NCBI GenBank assembly: GCA_014381385.1 | Contig: JACNLR010000150.1 | Coordinates: forward strand, 1-5,844 | Source of the DNA: Planctomycetota bacterium | GTDB taxonomy: Bacteria; Planctomycetota; Phycisphaerae; Phycisphaerales; SM1A02 | Length of the DNA: 5,844 nt | Direction of reading: 5' to 3' | Shown: in pieces, positions 5,630 through 5,844 of the stretch | Numbering within the stretch: position 1 is the first letter of the stretch | How the letters are laid out: each line of letters opens with the position of its first letter | The notes under the pieces: generated by a model | Told to the model about the DNA's origin: nothing | What the model saw: the letters and a program-made list of their open reading frames with translations, nothing else | Database searches by the model: none | Position numbers and translations under genes: made by a program

Positions 5630-5814
5630 TGCAGTTTGCAACACGCCAACACAAGCAGATTTCTTTCATTGAGCAGCGACGCTCAGTGTTCAAGGGAGGA
5701 CGTGTCACGGATGACGCTTCCACCTTGATTGAAATATACGCAGCAAACGCTGCAAAGGTTGAGCCAAGGATGGCTCTTCAGCGAGAAAGTACCAGCACGG
5801 ACGCACGGTACTGA
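5629..5814 (+). CDS. Small hypothetical ORF coupled to mraZ
   Basis: 61 residues, starting at an ATG that overlaps the mraZ stop (TAATG), a layout typical of translational coupling. The product is basic and Gln/Arg-rich at the start (MQFATRQHKQ), with a possible helix ASTLIEIYAANAAKVEP in the middle and a polar Ser/Thr tail. It has no membrane segment or signal peptide, and I recognise no family. In most dcw clusters rsmH follows mraZ; this peptide has none of its N-terminal methyltransferase features. Against a real gene: the same frame is open all through mraZ, so an open frame here is weak evidence, and the DNA forms several stem-loops that could reflect an RNA function. It is either a lineage-specific small protein gene or a leader region before rsmH. 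Confidence 0.45.
   Translation: MQFATRQHKQISFIEQRRSVFKGGRVTDDASTLIEIYAANAAKVEPRMALQRESTSTDARY
5668..5812 (+). other. Cluster of five stem-loops, three with A(A/C)GGA loops
   Basis: Five non-overlapping hairpins can be drawn. A: ATTGAGC/GCTCAGT (5668-5687, 7 bp with one G-U, 6-nt loop). B: GTGTC/GACGC (5702-5717) with loop ACGGAT. C: GCAGC/GCTGC (5740-5753). D: GAGCC/GGCTC (5761-5776) with loop AAGGAT. E: AGTACC/GGTACT (5788-5812), inner GC/GC closing loop ACGGAC. Loops B, D and E match the ANGGA core bound by CsrA/RsmA proteins. A ribosome-site-like AAGGGAGGA (5692-5700) lies between A and B. This could be a CsrA-responsive leader or sRNA, or chance structure in coding DNA. Confidence 0.35.
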
Positions 5815-5844
5815 TCAGCTTCGGTTCTCGGCTCCTGCAAGGGC

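Noticed and set aside
1..5844. Search for CRISPR arrays, tRNA genes, insertion sequences and attachment sites.
   Set aside because: I saw no regularly spaced repeats, cloverleaf with CCA end, transposase or terminal inverted repeats.

Overview
The window reads as a chromosomal piece of a free-living Gram-negative bacterium of moderate GC content, most likely a planctomycete. That assignment is tentative. It rests on the style of the MraZ N-terminus, the gene mix (ParA-like ATPase, DUF2752 protein, unusual lipoproteins, planctomycete-like flavin reductase) and mostly weak Shine-Dalgarno sites; no rRNA or other taxonomic marker is present.

Region 1 (left edge to 4451, + strand) looks like one operon of six genes joined by overlaps or short gaps. 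In order: the C-terminal part of a ParA/MinD-type ATPase; a 385-residue protein that resembles a MinD/ParA fold without a visible P-loop, plus a separate C-terminal domain; a DUF2752 membrane protein; two adjacent lipoproteins that look like diverged copies of each other; and a degenerate GT-B type glycosyltransferase-like protein. The operon ends at a clear intrinsic terminator at 4495-4521. That terminator lies inside the 3' end of the convergent flavin-reductase gene. Together the genes suggest a cell-envelope module: a positioning or switch ATPase pair, a membrane protein, two lipid-anchored periplasmic proteins and a sugar-transfer-like enzyme. Its function is not known to me.

Region 2 (4434-4979, - strand) is a flavin reductase-like FMN-binding protein. 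It converges on and overlaps the operon by 18 bp.

Region 3 (4980-5164) is a divergent intergenic region. It carries a textbook MraZ operator: three TGGGG boxes at exact 10-bp spacing and a degenerate fourth, placed just before mraZ. It also holds a TTGACA element and a 7-bp inverted repeat.

Region 4 (5165-5844) is mraZ, the usual first gene of the division and cell wall (dcw) cluster. Next comes a TAATG-coupled 61-codon reading frame in the place where rsmH is normally found. The same DNA can form five consecutive short stem-loops, three of which present an A(A/C)GGA loop like a CsrA/RsmA binding site. Whether this stretch is a small gene, an RNA element or both cannot be settled from the sequence alone.
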